A DNA stretch of 64,000 bases from Denticeps clupeoides (lineage: Eukaryota > Chordata > Actinopteri > Clupeiformes > Denticipitidae): assembly GCF_900700375.1 (NCBI RefSeq), contig NW_021629689.1:1-64000 (forward strand), given 5' to 3'. The notes under the pieces were generated by a model. It was not told the DNA's origin. It saw only the letters and a list, made by a program, of their open reading frames with translations, and ran no database searches. The translations under genes and the position numbers were made by a program. How positions within the stretch are numbered: the first letter of the stretch is position 1; each line of letters begins with the position of its first letter. This document shows, piece after piece, positions 13,310-24,736 of this stretch.

Positions 13310-14242
13310 TCACTGGTGTCCGGAGTCTATACGTACTCCAGCCTTGGTCTGTATTGTCCAATACAGCCATTTCCTGGTCAAGCCTGTGTGAGCGCTATGT
13401 TCCAATTGGTCGCCTATGTCTGTCCAATCCGTTGCACTGTCACCTTCTTGAACTATGTTACCCAACGACTTCCAACCCCTCTCCTTGTTTTTATACAATG
13501 AGATGTGAGGTGGGTACCATCCCCGGAGCATGGCTCTGAGTGGGGTGGGTAAGGTGACCTCTGCCACCACGTTACCTTGCCCGTCCGAGTAAACGCAAGA
13601 AATTGTTATGGTTGTTGGGGTGAGTTGTGACAGTTTCTTTTCATATGTTGGATCAGGCCCAGGAGTGTTTTTGTACCACATGGTGACGTGTAGTTCATCA
13701 GAGGGCATGGGTTCCACATCTGTCATGATTGGTTGACAGTGTCCCACTTGTCCTCCTACCTTTAGCAATTCAGTTCCCACCTTATGAGGTTCTTGGTCAG
13801 ATATGTCGAGTGTGTAGTAAAAATTTGGAATGCGTCTTTCTTCTAGGGGGAAAAGGTCACCCCGTTGAAGTTCGGCTCTGCGTTTGATGACCAGTCTCCC
13901 CTCAGGAGTGGAGACGAGCGCCAAACCTAGATTGAGTAAGCCATCTCTTCCCAACAAATTAACAGGACATTCTGGCATAAAAAGGATGGACATTTTGCAT
14001 GATATACCTTTAGGATCTCTTACCCAAACTGGTTTAGAAGCAGTGACTACAGTTTTACCCCCATTAGCTGATCGTACAATTACTACCTCATCACTTAGTT
14101 CACTATAGGGTATGTGTTCCTTACATGTAGTTCTGCATGCTCCAGAGTCACAGAGGAATGTGATTTCTTTCCCATTTACCATTAAGACTATTTCTAGTCT
14201 TTCTTGATTTAAAGAAAAAATTTCTTCCAAATTTAAATCCAC
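13310..14242 (-). CDS. pro: ERV copy 1 protease region
   Basis: Contains the aspartic protease signature LCDSGA near the amino end, followed by a flap-like segment and a glycine-rich GRDGLL. It lies directly downstream of gag. In this family gag and pro-pol are known to be separated by one stop codon read through at low frequency, and the spacing here fits that arrangement. Confidence 0.85.
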   Translation of the reverse strand: MDLNLEEIFSLNQERLEIVLMVNGKEITFLCDSGACRTTCKEHIPYSELSDEVVIVRSANGGKTVVTASKPVWVRDPKGISCKMSILFMPECPVNLLGRDGLLNLGLALVSTPEGRLVIKRRAELQRGDLFPLEERRIPNFYYTLDISDQEPHKVGTELLKVGGQVGHCQPIMTDVEPMPSDELHVTMWYKNTPGPDPTYEKKLSQLTPTTITISCVYSDGQGNVVAEVTLPTPLRAMLRGWYPPHISLYKNKERGWKSLGNIVQEGDSATDWTDIGDQLEHSAHTGLTRKWLYWTIQTKAGVRIDSGHQ

Positions 14243-14290
14243 ATGAGTTTCATCCTCTGTGGACTTTGGACCATGCAGTTTCTGTTCCAG

Positions 14291-15855
14291 TCATGCTGTG
14301 TTATCTTTTGGCCCTGAACGACAGTCTTTGGCAATATGCCCAGGCTTCCCGCAAGACCAGCAACCTGCTCCCCATTGGTTACGTGGTGTCCACCCTCGTC
14401 CCTGGATACCTCCTCTCCTTCCTACTCTGCCCTTTTGGAAGTGTCCTCTCTGTCTCCCTCTACCTCGGCTGTCCTGGTAAAATGTTTCCGCGTCAGTCCC
14501 GATACTTCCCCAAAAGGTGTCCGGTTTCTTTGTAAGTTTATCTTTTTTATTTTTTTAGTTCTTATTAATTTGTCGATGTGAACGGCGTGATCAATGTACT
14601 CATCCAAGCTCCTAGTGGGCATTCCTATCATATGTTTATCTACCCAACTGCGCACACAGTCTTTTGATCCATTATGCAAAGCATTTTTTAATTGCTGATG
14701 GTACACCCCCCCATCAGCCCCGTCATCTCTAAGACCGCTATGCAGTTTAAAAACAGCTTCCATTCTTAGTTTATAATCCTCAAACTTCTCATTCTCCTCT
14801 TGTTTAACTCTCCCAATTTCAGTGTAATTTGCTCTCTTTCTGTACCTTTCCCGTATTCTTCCCAATAAGTCATTTGTTTTATTTCTCAATTCTGTGTCAT
14901 CGTGTTTTAGAAGGTCTCCTGTAACCCTTAAAGGAGACCAGTTACCTTTTACATGGTGCCAATCGTGTCCCATTGCTTGCATATATATCTGCTGTACCTC
15001 TCTCCCATTTAAGTGATAAGAATGTCTTATTCCTTCCATATCTTCTTCGAATTTTTGCATATCCTCCTTATAGGAAGTGACGCCCTCCACCACTCTTTTT
15101 ATATCGTCCTGCGTCCAGGTCCGATATACCAAGAGGGTTGTAGACTGTTCACCTGAGTCCACATTAGGGTTGGCCACCTCTATAAGGGGATATTGATTTG
15201 CTTCAGTTACTGCCAATTTTTGCGGTTCGGAGGAATTGTCAAACACTTCACCCCATTTTTTAGACCAATTTTGTACTTTCCCCCGAGATCTAGTATTTGG
15301 TGTGGGAGTGCTACCGTTAGGGTCATAAGCAGGGGGATTTTCCAATTTGTCTAAATTAGGATATATATGTGGGATTGCAGGAGCAGAGGGAAGGTGCGGC
15401 AAATTCATCGCCCCTTCCGCTTCTGCTCCTTCTTTATAAGCTTCGCTCACCCCTCCCTTACGGCTCCCTCTGATTACTGACTCATCGTCCTCCGTGCGAT
15501 GAAACAGAATGGTGTTATCAGTTTTTTCAACAGTGAATCCCCCCTCCTCCTTGCTCTTTGCCCCAGCCTGCCTGCCTTTTCTCTCTCCCTCTTCTCTTTT
15601 CCCAGCTATTTTAATCCAATGCATTAAAGCTTCAACCCCTTCTTTCTTCATTTGCTTTTCCTTATTCTTACATCCCAGTTTAATGGCTCCCAGTAACTCT
15701 ATTAAACTTTTTACCCTCAGTTGCCCGTCGAATTTATATTTCGTTATCCATTTATTTAACGGTTCGACGTAAGCCTTATTTACTTGCTCTACATACTTCC
15801 AGTCCTTACATTTTAGTTTCTCTTTTGGTTCAGGTTTACTGGACCCCTTACCCAT
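14291..15855 (-). CDS. gag: ERV copy 1 gag region
   Basis: Starts MGKGSSK, an N-myristoylation signal typical of Gag matrix. A basic, glutamate-rich segment, a proline-rich linker and a capsid-like region (YRTWTQDDIKRVVEGV) follow. The nucleocapsid at the low-coordinate end has one CCHC knuckle (CWSCGKPGHIAKDC). A single knuckle fits gamma- and epsilonretroviruses. It is a fossil region. Confidence 0.88.
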
Positions 15856-16550
15856 TTTTAAGTAAAATTTCGACCAGTGTGTACGTCGTACCTAGGGTAA
15901 CCTAAGACACTGGTAACTGATCACAGGACAGTGTATAAAAATTCCTCTCGTGGTGTTTTCCACTTCGACCCCAAAGGCTTTGGGGTGGGAAAAACCTTGC
16001 GTTTGCTTCCACGAGAGGCCACTGTTTACCCCCTGTGAGTTTTTATATGGAGTGTCAATCAAGTGACTTTCACTCCCTCTCATTCACACATTCACACCTG
16101 CGCGCACGCTCATACACCTGTATGAGTATTATTGAACGTTCTTTTTACAAGCAGAGGAGTCCGCTTCCCCACAGAATTTAACTGCCACCCGGCAGAGGAG
16201 TCTGCACCTCCCCACGGAACTTAAAAACTGCCCTTTTACCTGCCAGAGTCTAGAATACCCAGGGTTTTGCTTAAGTAACCTCTTGTTACCCCAGTTACCT
16301 CTTGTAACTTCTTATTATGTAACCTCTTGTTACCAAATCATTCATACCATTTTAAATAAGAGTCAACTTACCCCGTGTCTTCTCTCAATTACAGGATCCC
16401 GTTCAACCTACGGATCCCAGCCGACAGTCGGTTTTTCCCAGTCCCAAAAAGGGTCTTTCTGACCGTGGCCACAGTTTTCCTGGTGATTTTCCGCTCTGTC
16501 TGCTGGTGATCTTTCGGTATCTTGGGATCCGGCTCGAAGGACCAATTAAA
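15856..16550 (-). promoter_or_regulatory. ERV copy 1 5' leader with structured RNA elements
   Basis: About 695 nt lie between the 5' LTR and gag. The leader holds the primer-binding site, three small hairpins with a common loop (16275-16333), a direct repeat around GCAGAGGAGTC (about 16151 and 16192), and a long stem-loop (15944-16018). Packaging and dimerisation signals are normally in this region; the assignment of these hairpins to that role is inference. Confidence 0.6.
16528..16544 (-). other. ERV copy 1 primer-binding site, tRNA-Tyr
   Basis: The plus strand reads TCCGGCTCGAAGGACCA, identical to the last 14 nt of vertebrate tRNA-Tyr plus CCA. It sits seven bases inside the 5' LTR. Recalled tRNA-Arg 3' ends do not match. 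Confidence 0.85.
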
Positions 16551-17053
16551 TGTTAGGTTTATCTGTCAGTATAACATTTACTAAACAAAGAGAAGAAAGA
16601 CACAAAGCATTTGAGTCCGTTTTACTTGCAAGGAGAGCGAATGGAAGTCACGCCTTACAACAGGCTTCCAAAAGCTCTGGCGTCCTTCATCGCATCTCCT
16701 TCTTTTATTTGGTAGGTTCATTAGGGTTCACATAAAATCACACCATATTAGTTAATAATTGTGTATTACACGTAGTCTTATGAATTGATCTTTGGTCGAG
16801 TCATGGTGACATGGTGACATGTTCATCTTCGTCTGTAGATTCTTCAGGTGATTGGACTCTGGTTCATCATGGTCTGCTTGTTGTTGGTCCTCAGGTCGCG
16901 GTCATGCAGTCCTGCAAACTTAAAACCTTTGCTTTGAGGTTTGTTAATGATTAAGAGTTGTCAGTAATATTCCAAGGATTAATAACTATTCGTGCTTAAA
17001 GGATATGAATAAAAGAAGTAATTACATGATAACATATATACATTTTTCCAACA
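16551..17053 (-). repeat. ERV copy 1, 5' LTR
   Basis: 503 bp, bounded by TGTT and AACA as expected for a retroviral LTR. Immediately beyond it (17054) the sequence resumes in the 5S unit at the first base of the gene. It differs from the 3' LTR at about three positions. Confidence 0.93.
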
Positions 17054-20000
17054 CAATCTCTGCTTGAAAATCTTGGACTTTAAAAAACCAAGGCTTGAAA
17101 ACATATCACAGAGTGAAAATACCTCTTAACTTACTTTAGAAAAAAACTATCAAAGCGTTGCAAAAAAAACTTCATTTTAAAAAGTTTTTCAACAGTTAAA
17201 GCTTACAGCACCTGGCATTCCCCGGAGGTCTCCCATCCAAGTACTAACCAGGCCCAAGCCTTCTTAGCTTCCGAGATCAGACGAGACCGGGCGTTCTTGG
17301 GCTGGTATGGCCGTAAACAATCTCTGCTTGAAAATCTTGGACTTTAAACAACCTAGGCTTGAAAACATATCACAGAGTGAAAATACCTCTTAACTTACTT
17401 TAGAAAAAAACTAACAAAGCGATGCAAAAAAACTTCATTTTAAAAGGTTTTTTAACAGTTAAAGCTTACAGCACCTGGCATTCCCAGGAGGTCTCCCATC
17501 CAAGTACTAACCAGGCCCAAGCCTTCTTAGCATCCGAGATCAGACAAGACCGGGCGTTCTTGGGCTGGTATGGCCGTAAGCAATCTCTGCTTGAAAATCT
17601 TTGACTTTAAACAACCTAGGCTTGAAAATATATCACAGAGTAAAATACCTCTTAACTAACTTTAGAAAAAAACTAACAAAGCGATGCAAAAAAACTTCAT
17701 TTTAAAACGTTTTTCAACAGTTAAAGCACCTGGCATCCCCAGGAGGTCTCCCATCCAAGTACTAACCAGGCCCAAGCCTTCTTAGCATCCGAGATCAGAC
17801 GAGACCGGGTGTTCTTGGGCTGGTATGGCCGTAAGCAATCTCTGCTTGAAAATCTTGGACTTTAAACAACCTAGGCTTGAAAACATATCACAGAGTAAAA
17901 ATACCTCTTAACTTACTTTAGAAAAAAACTAACAAAGCGATGCAAAAAAACTTCATTTTAAAAAGTTTTTCAACAGTTAAAGCTTACAGCACCTGGCATT
18001 CACAGTAGATCTCCCATCCAAGTACTAACCAGGCCCAAGCCTTCTTAGCTTTCGAGTTCAGACGAGACCGGGCGTTCTTGGGCTGATATGGCCGTAAGCA
18101 ATCTCTGCTTGAAAATCTTGGACTTTAAACAACCTAGGCTTGAAAACATATCACAGAGTGAAAATACCTTTTAACTTACTTTAGAAAAAAACTAACAAAG
18201 CGATGCAAAAAAAATTCATTTAAAAAAGTTTTTCAACAGATAAAGCTTACAGCACCTGATATTCCCAGGAGGTCTCCCATCCAAGTACTAACCAGGCCCA
18301 AGCCTTCTTAGCTTCCGAGATCAGACGAGACCGGGCGTTCTTGGGCTGGTATGGCCGTAAGCAATCTCTGCTTGAAAATCTTTGACTTTAAACAACCTAG
18401 GCTTGAAAACATATTACAGAGTGAAAATACCTCTTAACTTACTTTAGAAAAAAACTAACAAAGCGATGCAAAAAAAATTCATTTTAAAAAGTTTTTCAAC
18501 AGTTAAAACTTACAGCACCTGGAATTCCCAGGAGGTCTCCCATCCAAGTACTTACCAGGCCCAAGCCTTCTTAGCTTCCGAGATCAGACGAGACCGGGCG
18601 TTCTTGGGCTGGTATGGCCGTAAGCAATCTCTGCTTGAAAATCTTGGACTTTAAACAACCTAGGCTTGAAAACATATCACAGAGTGAAAATACCTCTTAA
18701 CTTACTTTAGAAAAAAACTAACAAAGCGATGCAAAAAAACTTCATTTTAAAAAGTTTTTCAACAGTTAAAGCTTACAGCACCTGGCATTCCCAGGAGGTC
18801 TCCCATCCAAGTACTAACCAGGCCCAAACCTTCTTAGCTTCCGAGATCAGACGAGACCGGGCGTTCTTGGGCTGGTATGGCCGTAAGCAATCTCTGCTTG
18901 CAAATCTTGGACTTTAAACAACCTAGGCTTGAAAACATATCACAGATTAAAAATACATTTTAACTTACTTTAGAAAAAAACTAACAACGCGATGCAAAAA
19001 AACTTCATTTAAAAAGTTTTTCAACAGTTAAAGCTTACAGCACCTGGCATTCCCAGGAGGTCTCCCATCCAAGTACTAAGCAGGCCCAAGCCTTCTTAGC
19101 TTCCGAGATCAGACGATACCGGGCGATCTTGGGCTGGTATGGCCGTAAGCAATCTCTGCTTGCAAATCTTGGACTTTAAACAACCTAGGCTTGAAAACAT
19201 ATCACAGAGTGAAAATACCTCTTAACTTTCTTTAGAAAAACTAACAAAGCCATGCAAAAAAACTTCATTTTAAAAAGTTTTTCAACAGTTAAAGCTTACA
19301 ACACCTGGTATTCCCAGGAGGTCTCCCATCCAAGTACTAACCAGGCCCAAGCTTTCTTAGCTTCCGAGATCAGATAAGACCGGGCGTTCTTGGGCTGGTA
19401 TGGCAGTAAGCAATCTCTGCTTGAAAATCTTGGACTTTAAACAACCTAGGCTTGAAAACATATCGCAGAGTGAAAATACCTCTTGACTTTAGAAAAAAAC
19501 TAACAAAGCGATGCAAAAAAAATTATTTTAAAAAGTTTTTCAACAGTTAAAGCTTACAGCACCTGGCATTCCCAGGAGGTCTCCCATCCAAGTACTAACC
19601 AGGCCCAAGCTTTCTTAGCTTCCGAGATCAGACGAGACCGGGCATTCTTGGGCTGGTATGGCCGTAAGCAATCTCTGCTTGAAAATCTTGGACTTTAAAC
19701 AACCTAGGCTTGAAAACATATCACAGAGTGAAAATACCTTTTAACTTACTTTAGAAAAAAACTAACAAAGCGATGCAAAAAAAATTCATTTTAAAAAGTT
19801 TTTCAACAGATAAAGCTTACAGCACCTGATATTCCCAGGAGGTCTCCCATCCAAGTACTAACCAGGCCCAAGCCTTCTTAGCTTCCGAGATCAGACGAGA
19901 CCGGGCGTTCTTGGGCTGGTATGGCCGTAAGCAATCTCTGCTTGAAAATCTTTGACTTTAAACAACCTAGGCTTGAAAACATATTACAGAGTGAAAATAC

Positions 20001-23000
20001 CTCTTAACTTACTTTAGAAAAAAACTAACAAAGCGATGCAAAAAAAATTCATTTTAAAAAGTTTTTCAACAGTTAAAACTTACAGCACCTGGTATTCCCA
20101 GGAGGTCTCCCATCCAAGTACTTACCAGGCCCAAGCCTTCTTAGCTTCCGAGATCAGACGAGACCGGGCGTTCTTGGGCTGGTATGGCCGTAAGCAATCT
20201 CTGCTTGAAAATCTTGGACTTTAAACAACCTAGGCTTGAAAACATATCACAGAGTGAAAATACCTCTTAACTTACTTTAGAAAAAAACTAACAAAGCGAT
20301 GCAAAAAAACTTCATTTTAAAAAGTTTTTCAACAGTTAAAGCTTACAGCACCTGGCATTCCCAGGAGGTCTCCCATCCAAGTACTAACCAGGCCCAAACC
20401 TTCTTAGCTTCCGAGATCAGACGAGACCGGGCGTTCTTGGGCTGGTATGGCCGTAAGCAATCTCTGCTTGCAAATCTTGGACTTTAAACAACCTAGGCTT
20501 GAAAACATATCACAGATTAAAAATACATTTTAACTTACTTTAGAAAAAAACTAACAAAGCGATGCAAAAAAACTTCTTTTAAAAAAGTTTTTCAACAGTT
20601 AAAGCTTACAGCACCTGGCATTCCCAGGAGGTCTCCCATCCAAGTACTAAGCAGGCCCAAGCCTTCTTAGCTTCCGAGATCAGACGATACCGGGCGATCT
20701 TGGGCTGGTATGGCCGTAAGCAATCTCTGCTTGCAAATCTTGGACTTTAAACAACCTAGGCTTAAAAACATATCACAGAGTGAAAATACCTCTTAACTTT
20801 CTTTAGAAAAACTAACAAAGCCATGCAAAAAAACTTCATTTTAAAAAGTTTTTCAACAGTTAAAGCTTACAACACCTGGTATTCCGAGGAGGTCTCCCAT
20901 CCAAGTACTAACCAGGCCCAAGCCTTCTTAGCTTCCGAGATCAGACGAGAGCAGGCGTTCTTTGGCTGGTATGGCCATAAGCAATATCTGTTTGGAAATC
21001 TTGGACTTTAAACAACCTAGGCTTGAAAACATATCACTGAGTGAAAATACCTCTTGACTTACTTTAGAAAAAAACTAACAAAGCGATGCAAAAAAACTTC
21101 ATTTTAAAAAAAGTTTTTCAACAGTTACAGCTTACAGCACCTGGTATTCCCAGGAGGTCTCCCATCCAAGTACTAACCAGGCCCAAGCCTTCTTAGCTTC
21201 CGAGATCATACGAGACCGGGCGTTCCTGGGCTGGTATGGCCGTAAGCAATCTCTGCTTGAAAATCTTGGACTTTAAACAACCTAGGCTTGAAAACATATC
21301 ACGAAGTGAAATTACCTCTTAACTTACTTTAGAAAAAAACTAACAAAGCGATGCAAAAAAAAATCATTTTAAAAAAGTTTTTCAACAGTTAAAGCCTACA
21401 GCACCTGGCATTCCCAGGAGGTCTCCCATCCAAGTACTAACCAGGCCCAAGCCTTCTTAGCTTCCGAGATGAGACGAGACCGGGTGTTCTTGGGCTGGTA
21501 TGGCCGTAAGCAATCTCTGCTTGAAAATCTTGGACTTTAAACAACCTAGGCTTGAAAACATATCACAGAGTGAAAATACCTCTTAACGTACTTTAGAAAA
21601 AAACTAACAAAGCGATGCAAAAAACTTCATTTTAAAAAGTTTTTCAACAGTTAAAGCTTACAGCACCTGGTATTCCCAGGAGGACTCCCATCCAAGTACT
21701 AACCAAGCTCAAGCCTTCTTAGCTTCCGAGGTCAGACGAGACCGGGCGTTCTTGGGCTGGTATGGCCGTAAGCAATCTCTGCTTGAAAATCTTGGACTTT
21801 AAACAACCTAGGCTTGAAAACATATCACAGAGTGAAAATACCTCTTAACTTACTTTAGAATAAAACTAACAAAGCGATGCAAAAAAACTTCATTTTAAAA
21901 AGTTTTTCAACAGTTAAAGCTTACAGCACCTGGTATTCGAAGGAGGTCTCCCATCCAAGTACTAATCAGGCCCAAGCCTTCTTAGCTTCCGAGATCAGAC
22001 GAGACCGGGCGTTCTTGGGCTGGTATGGCCGTAAGAAATGTCTGCTTGAAAATCTTGGACTTTAAACAACCTAGGCTTGAAAACATATCACAGAGTGAAA
22101 ATACCTCTTAACTTACTTTAGAAAAAAACTAACAAAGCGATGCAAAAAAACTTCATTTTAAAAAGTTTTTCAACAGTTAAAGCTTACAGCACCTGGTATT
22201 CCCAGGAGGTCTCCCATCCAAGTACTAACCAGGCTCAAGCCTTCTTAGCTTCCGAGATCAGACGAGACCAGGCGTTCTTGGGCTGGTATGGCCGTAAGCT
22301 AGCTCTGCTTGAAAATCTTGGACTTTAAACAACCTAGGCTTGAAAACATATCCCAGAGTGAAAATACCTCTTAACTTACTTAAGAAAAAAACTAACAAAA
22401 CGATGCAAAAAAACTTCATTTTAAAAAGTTTTTCAACAGTTAAAGCTTACAGCACCTGGTATTCCCAGGAGGTCTCCCATCCAAGTACTAACCAGGCCCA
22501 AGCCTTCTTAGCTTCCGAGATCAGACGAGACCGGGCGTTCTTTGGCTGGTATGGCCATAAGCAATATCTGTTTTGAAATCTTGGACTTTAAACAATCTAG
22601 GATTGAAAACATATCACTGAGTGAAAATACCTCTTGACTTACGTTAGAAAAAAACTAACAAAGCGATGCAAAAAAACTTCATTTTAAAAAAGTTTTTCAA
22701 CAGTTAAAGCTTACAGCACCTGGCATTCCCAGGAGGTCTCCCATCCAAGTACTAACCAGGCCCAAGCCTTCTTAGCTTCCGAGATCAGACGAGACCAGGC
22801 GTTCTTGGGCTGGTATGGCCGTAAGCTAGCTCTGCTTGAAAATCTTGGACTTTAAACAACCTAGGCTTGAAAACATATCCCAGAGTGAAAATACCTCTTA
22901 ATTTACTTAAGAAAAAAACTAACAAAGCGATGCAAAAAAACTTCATTGTAAAAAGTTTTTATACATTTAAAGCTTACTGCACCTGGTATTCCCAGGAGGT

Positions 23001-24123
23001 CTCCCATCCAAGTACTAACCAGGCCCAAGCCTTCTTAGCTTCCGAGATCAGTCGAGACCAGGCGTTCTTTGGCTGGTATGGCCATAAGCAATATCTGTTT
23101 TGAAATCTTGGACTTTAAACAATCTAGGCTTGAAAACATATCATAGAGTGAAAATACCTCCTAACTTAATTTAGAAAAACTAACAAAGCGATGCAAAAAA
23201 AATTCATTTTAAAAAGTTTTTCAACAGTTAAAGCTTACAGCACCTGGCATTCCCAGGAGGTCTCCCATCCAAGTACTAACCAGACCCAAGCCTTCTTAGC
23301 TTCCGAGATCAGACGAGACCGGGCGTTCTTGGGCTGGTATGGCTGTAAGCAATCTCTGCTTGAAAATCTTGGACTTTAAAAAACCTAGGCTTGAAAACAT
23401 ATCACAGAGTGAAAATACCTCTTAACGTACTTTAGAAAAAAACTAACAAAGCGATGCAAAAAACTTCATTTTAAAAAGTTTTTCAACAGTTAAAGCTTAC
23501 AGCACCTGGCATTCACAGGAGGTCTCCCATCCAAGTACTAACCAGACCCAAGCCTTCTTAGCTTCCGAGATCAGACGAGACCGGGCGTTCTTGGGCTAGT
23601 ATGGCTGTAAGCAATCTCTGCTTGAAAATCTTGGACTTTAAAAAACCTAGGCTTGAAAACATATCACAGAGTGAAAATACCTCTTAACGTACTTTAGAAA
23701 AAAACTAACAAAGCGATGCAAAAAAAATTCATTTTAAAAAGTTTTTCAACAGTTAAAGCTTACAGCACCTGGAATTCCCAGGAGGTCTCCCATCCAAGTA
23801 CTAACCAGACCCAAGCCTTCTTAGCTTCCGAGATCAGACGAGACCGGGCGTTCTTGGGCTGGTATGGCTGTAAGCAATCTCTGCTTGAAAATCTTGGACT
23901 TTAAAAAACCAAAGCTTGAAAACATATCACAGAGTGAAAATACCTCTTAACTTACTTTAGAAAAAAACTAACAAAGCGATGCAAAAAAACTTCATTTTAA
24001 AAGGTTTTTTAACAGTTAAAGCTTACAGCACATGGCATTCCCAGGAGGTCTCCCATCCAAGTACTAACCAGGCCCAAGCCTTCTTAGCTTCCGAGATCAG
24101 ACGAGACCGGGCGTTCTTGGGCT
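17054..24123 (-). rRNA. 5S rRNA gene array, segment 2 (26 near-complete genes)
   Basis: Minus-strand genes with lowest coordinates 17201, 17464, 17726 (111 nt), 17982, 18245, 18508, 18771, 19033, 19294, 19552, 19815, 20078, 20341, 20604, 20865, 21130, 21394, 21656, 21919, 22182, 22445, 22709, 22972, 23233, 23495, 23758; 118 nt unless noted. The first 147 bp after the retrovirus are the promoter-side spacer of the interrupted gene. Genes 18245-19033 recur as 19815-20604 (offset about 1570 bp, six units). Genes 20865-22445 mirror 3450-3715 and 7091-8141 from segment 1. Several copies begin with variant terminal bases and may be inactive. Confidence 0.95.
17726..17836 (-). pseudogene. 5S gene lacking the 3' terminal stem strand
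   Basis: Seven bases of the 3' end (TGTAAGC region) are missing, so helix I cannot close. The rest is near consensus. Confidence 0.7.
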
Positions 24124-24125
24124 GG
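24021..24125 (-). pseudogene. 5S gene cut by ERV copy 2
   Basis: The gene is intact from its 3' end to nt 14 and then joins the 3' LTR. The first 13 nt and the upstream spacer are missing. The break lies at the same nucleotide of the 5S gene as at ERV copy 1, with the same GG overlap. Confidence 0.88.
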
Positions 24126-24621
24126 TTTATCTGTCAGCATAACATTTACTAAACAAAGAGAAGAAAGACACAAAGCATTTGAGTCCGTTTTACTTGCAAG
24201 GAGAGCGAATGGAAGTCACGCCTTACAACAGGCTTCCAAAAGCTCTGGCGTCCTTCATCGCATCTCCTTCTTTTATTTGGTAGGTTCATTAGGGTTCACA
24301 TAAAATCACACCATATTAGTTAATAATTGTGTATTACACGTAGTCTTATGAATTGATCTTTGGTCGAGTCATGGTGACATGGTGACATGTTCATCTTCGT
24401 CTGTAGATTCTTCAGGTGATTGGACTCTGGTTCATCATGGTCTGCTTGTTGTTGGTCCTCAGGTCGCGGTCATGCAGTCCTGCAAACTTAAAACCTTTGC
24501 TTTGAGGTTTGTTAATGATTAAGAGTTGTCAGTAATATTCCAAGGATTAATACATATTCGTGCTTAAAGGATATGAATAAAAGAAGTAATTACATGATAA
24601 CATATATACATTTTTCCAACA
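24124..24621 (-). repeat. ERV copy 2, 3' LTR
   Basis: 498 bp. By eye it is the same as the 3' LTR of copy 1, including a base near its host end that distinguishes both 3' LTRs from both 5' LTRs. Confidence 0.92.
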
Positions 24622-24631
24622 TTTCCCTCCT
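24622..24631 (-). other. ERV copy 2 polypurine tract
   Basis: AGGAGGGAAA on the minus strand, abutting the 3' LTR as in copy 1. Confidence 0.8.
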
Positions 24632-24736
24632 GTTTATCATGTTATTTACTCTTTTGTTAGCTTCCCTAATAATCTCTTCCTTTAGGATTTTCAACTATTA
24701 GTTCATACAATGAGAAATACATTTACACACAAAAGG

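Larger units (their letters stand above)
8220..17053 (-). mobile_element. endogenous retrovirus copy 1, class I (gamma/epsilon-like), LTR to LTR
   Basis: A full-length provirus of about 8.8 kb lies on the minus strand. The order from high to low coordinate is 5' LTR, tRNA-Tyr primer-binding site, leader, gag, pro, pol, env, polypurine tract, 3' LTR. Class I assignment rests on the MLV-like reverse transcriptase and RNase H, the single CCHC knuckle in Gag, and the CX6CC transmembrane Env. The LTRs differ at about three of 498 aligned positions, so the insertion is young. It is treated as a fossil with a handful of coding breaks. The 3' LTR lacks the first few bases seen in the 5' LTR and joins directly to a 5S gene. 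No target-site duplication is visible. Confidence 0.95.

Noticed and set aside
9125-15772. Plus-strand open frames of 60-175 residues across the proviruses
   Set aside because: They are shadows of gag, pol and env on the opposite strand and show no recognisable domains.
16528-16544. Possible tRNA-Tyr gene fragment
   Set aside because: Only the 17 nt expected of a primer-binding site are present, at the correct distance from the LTR.
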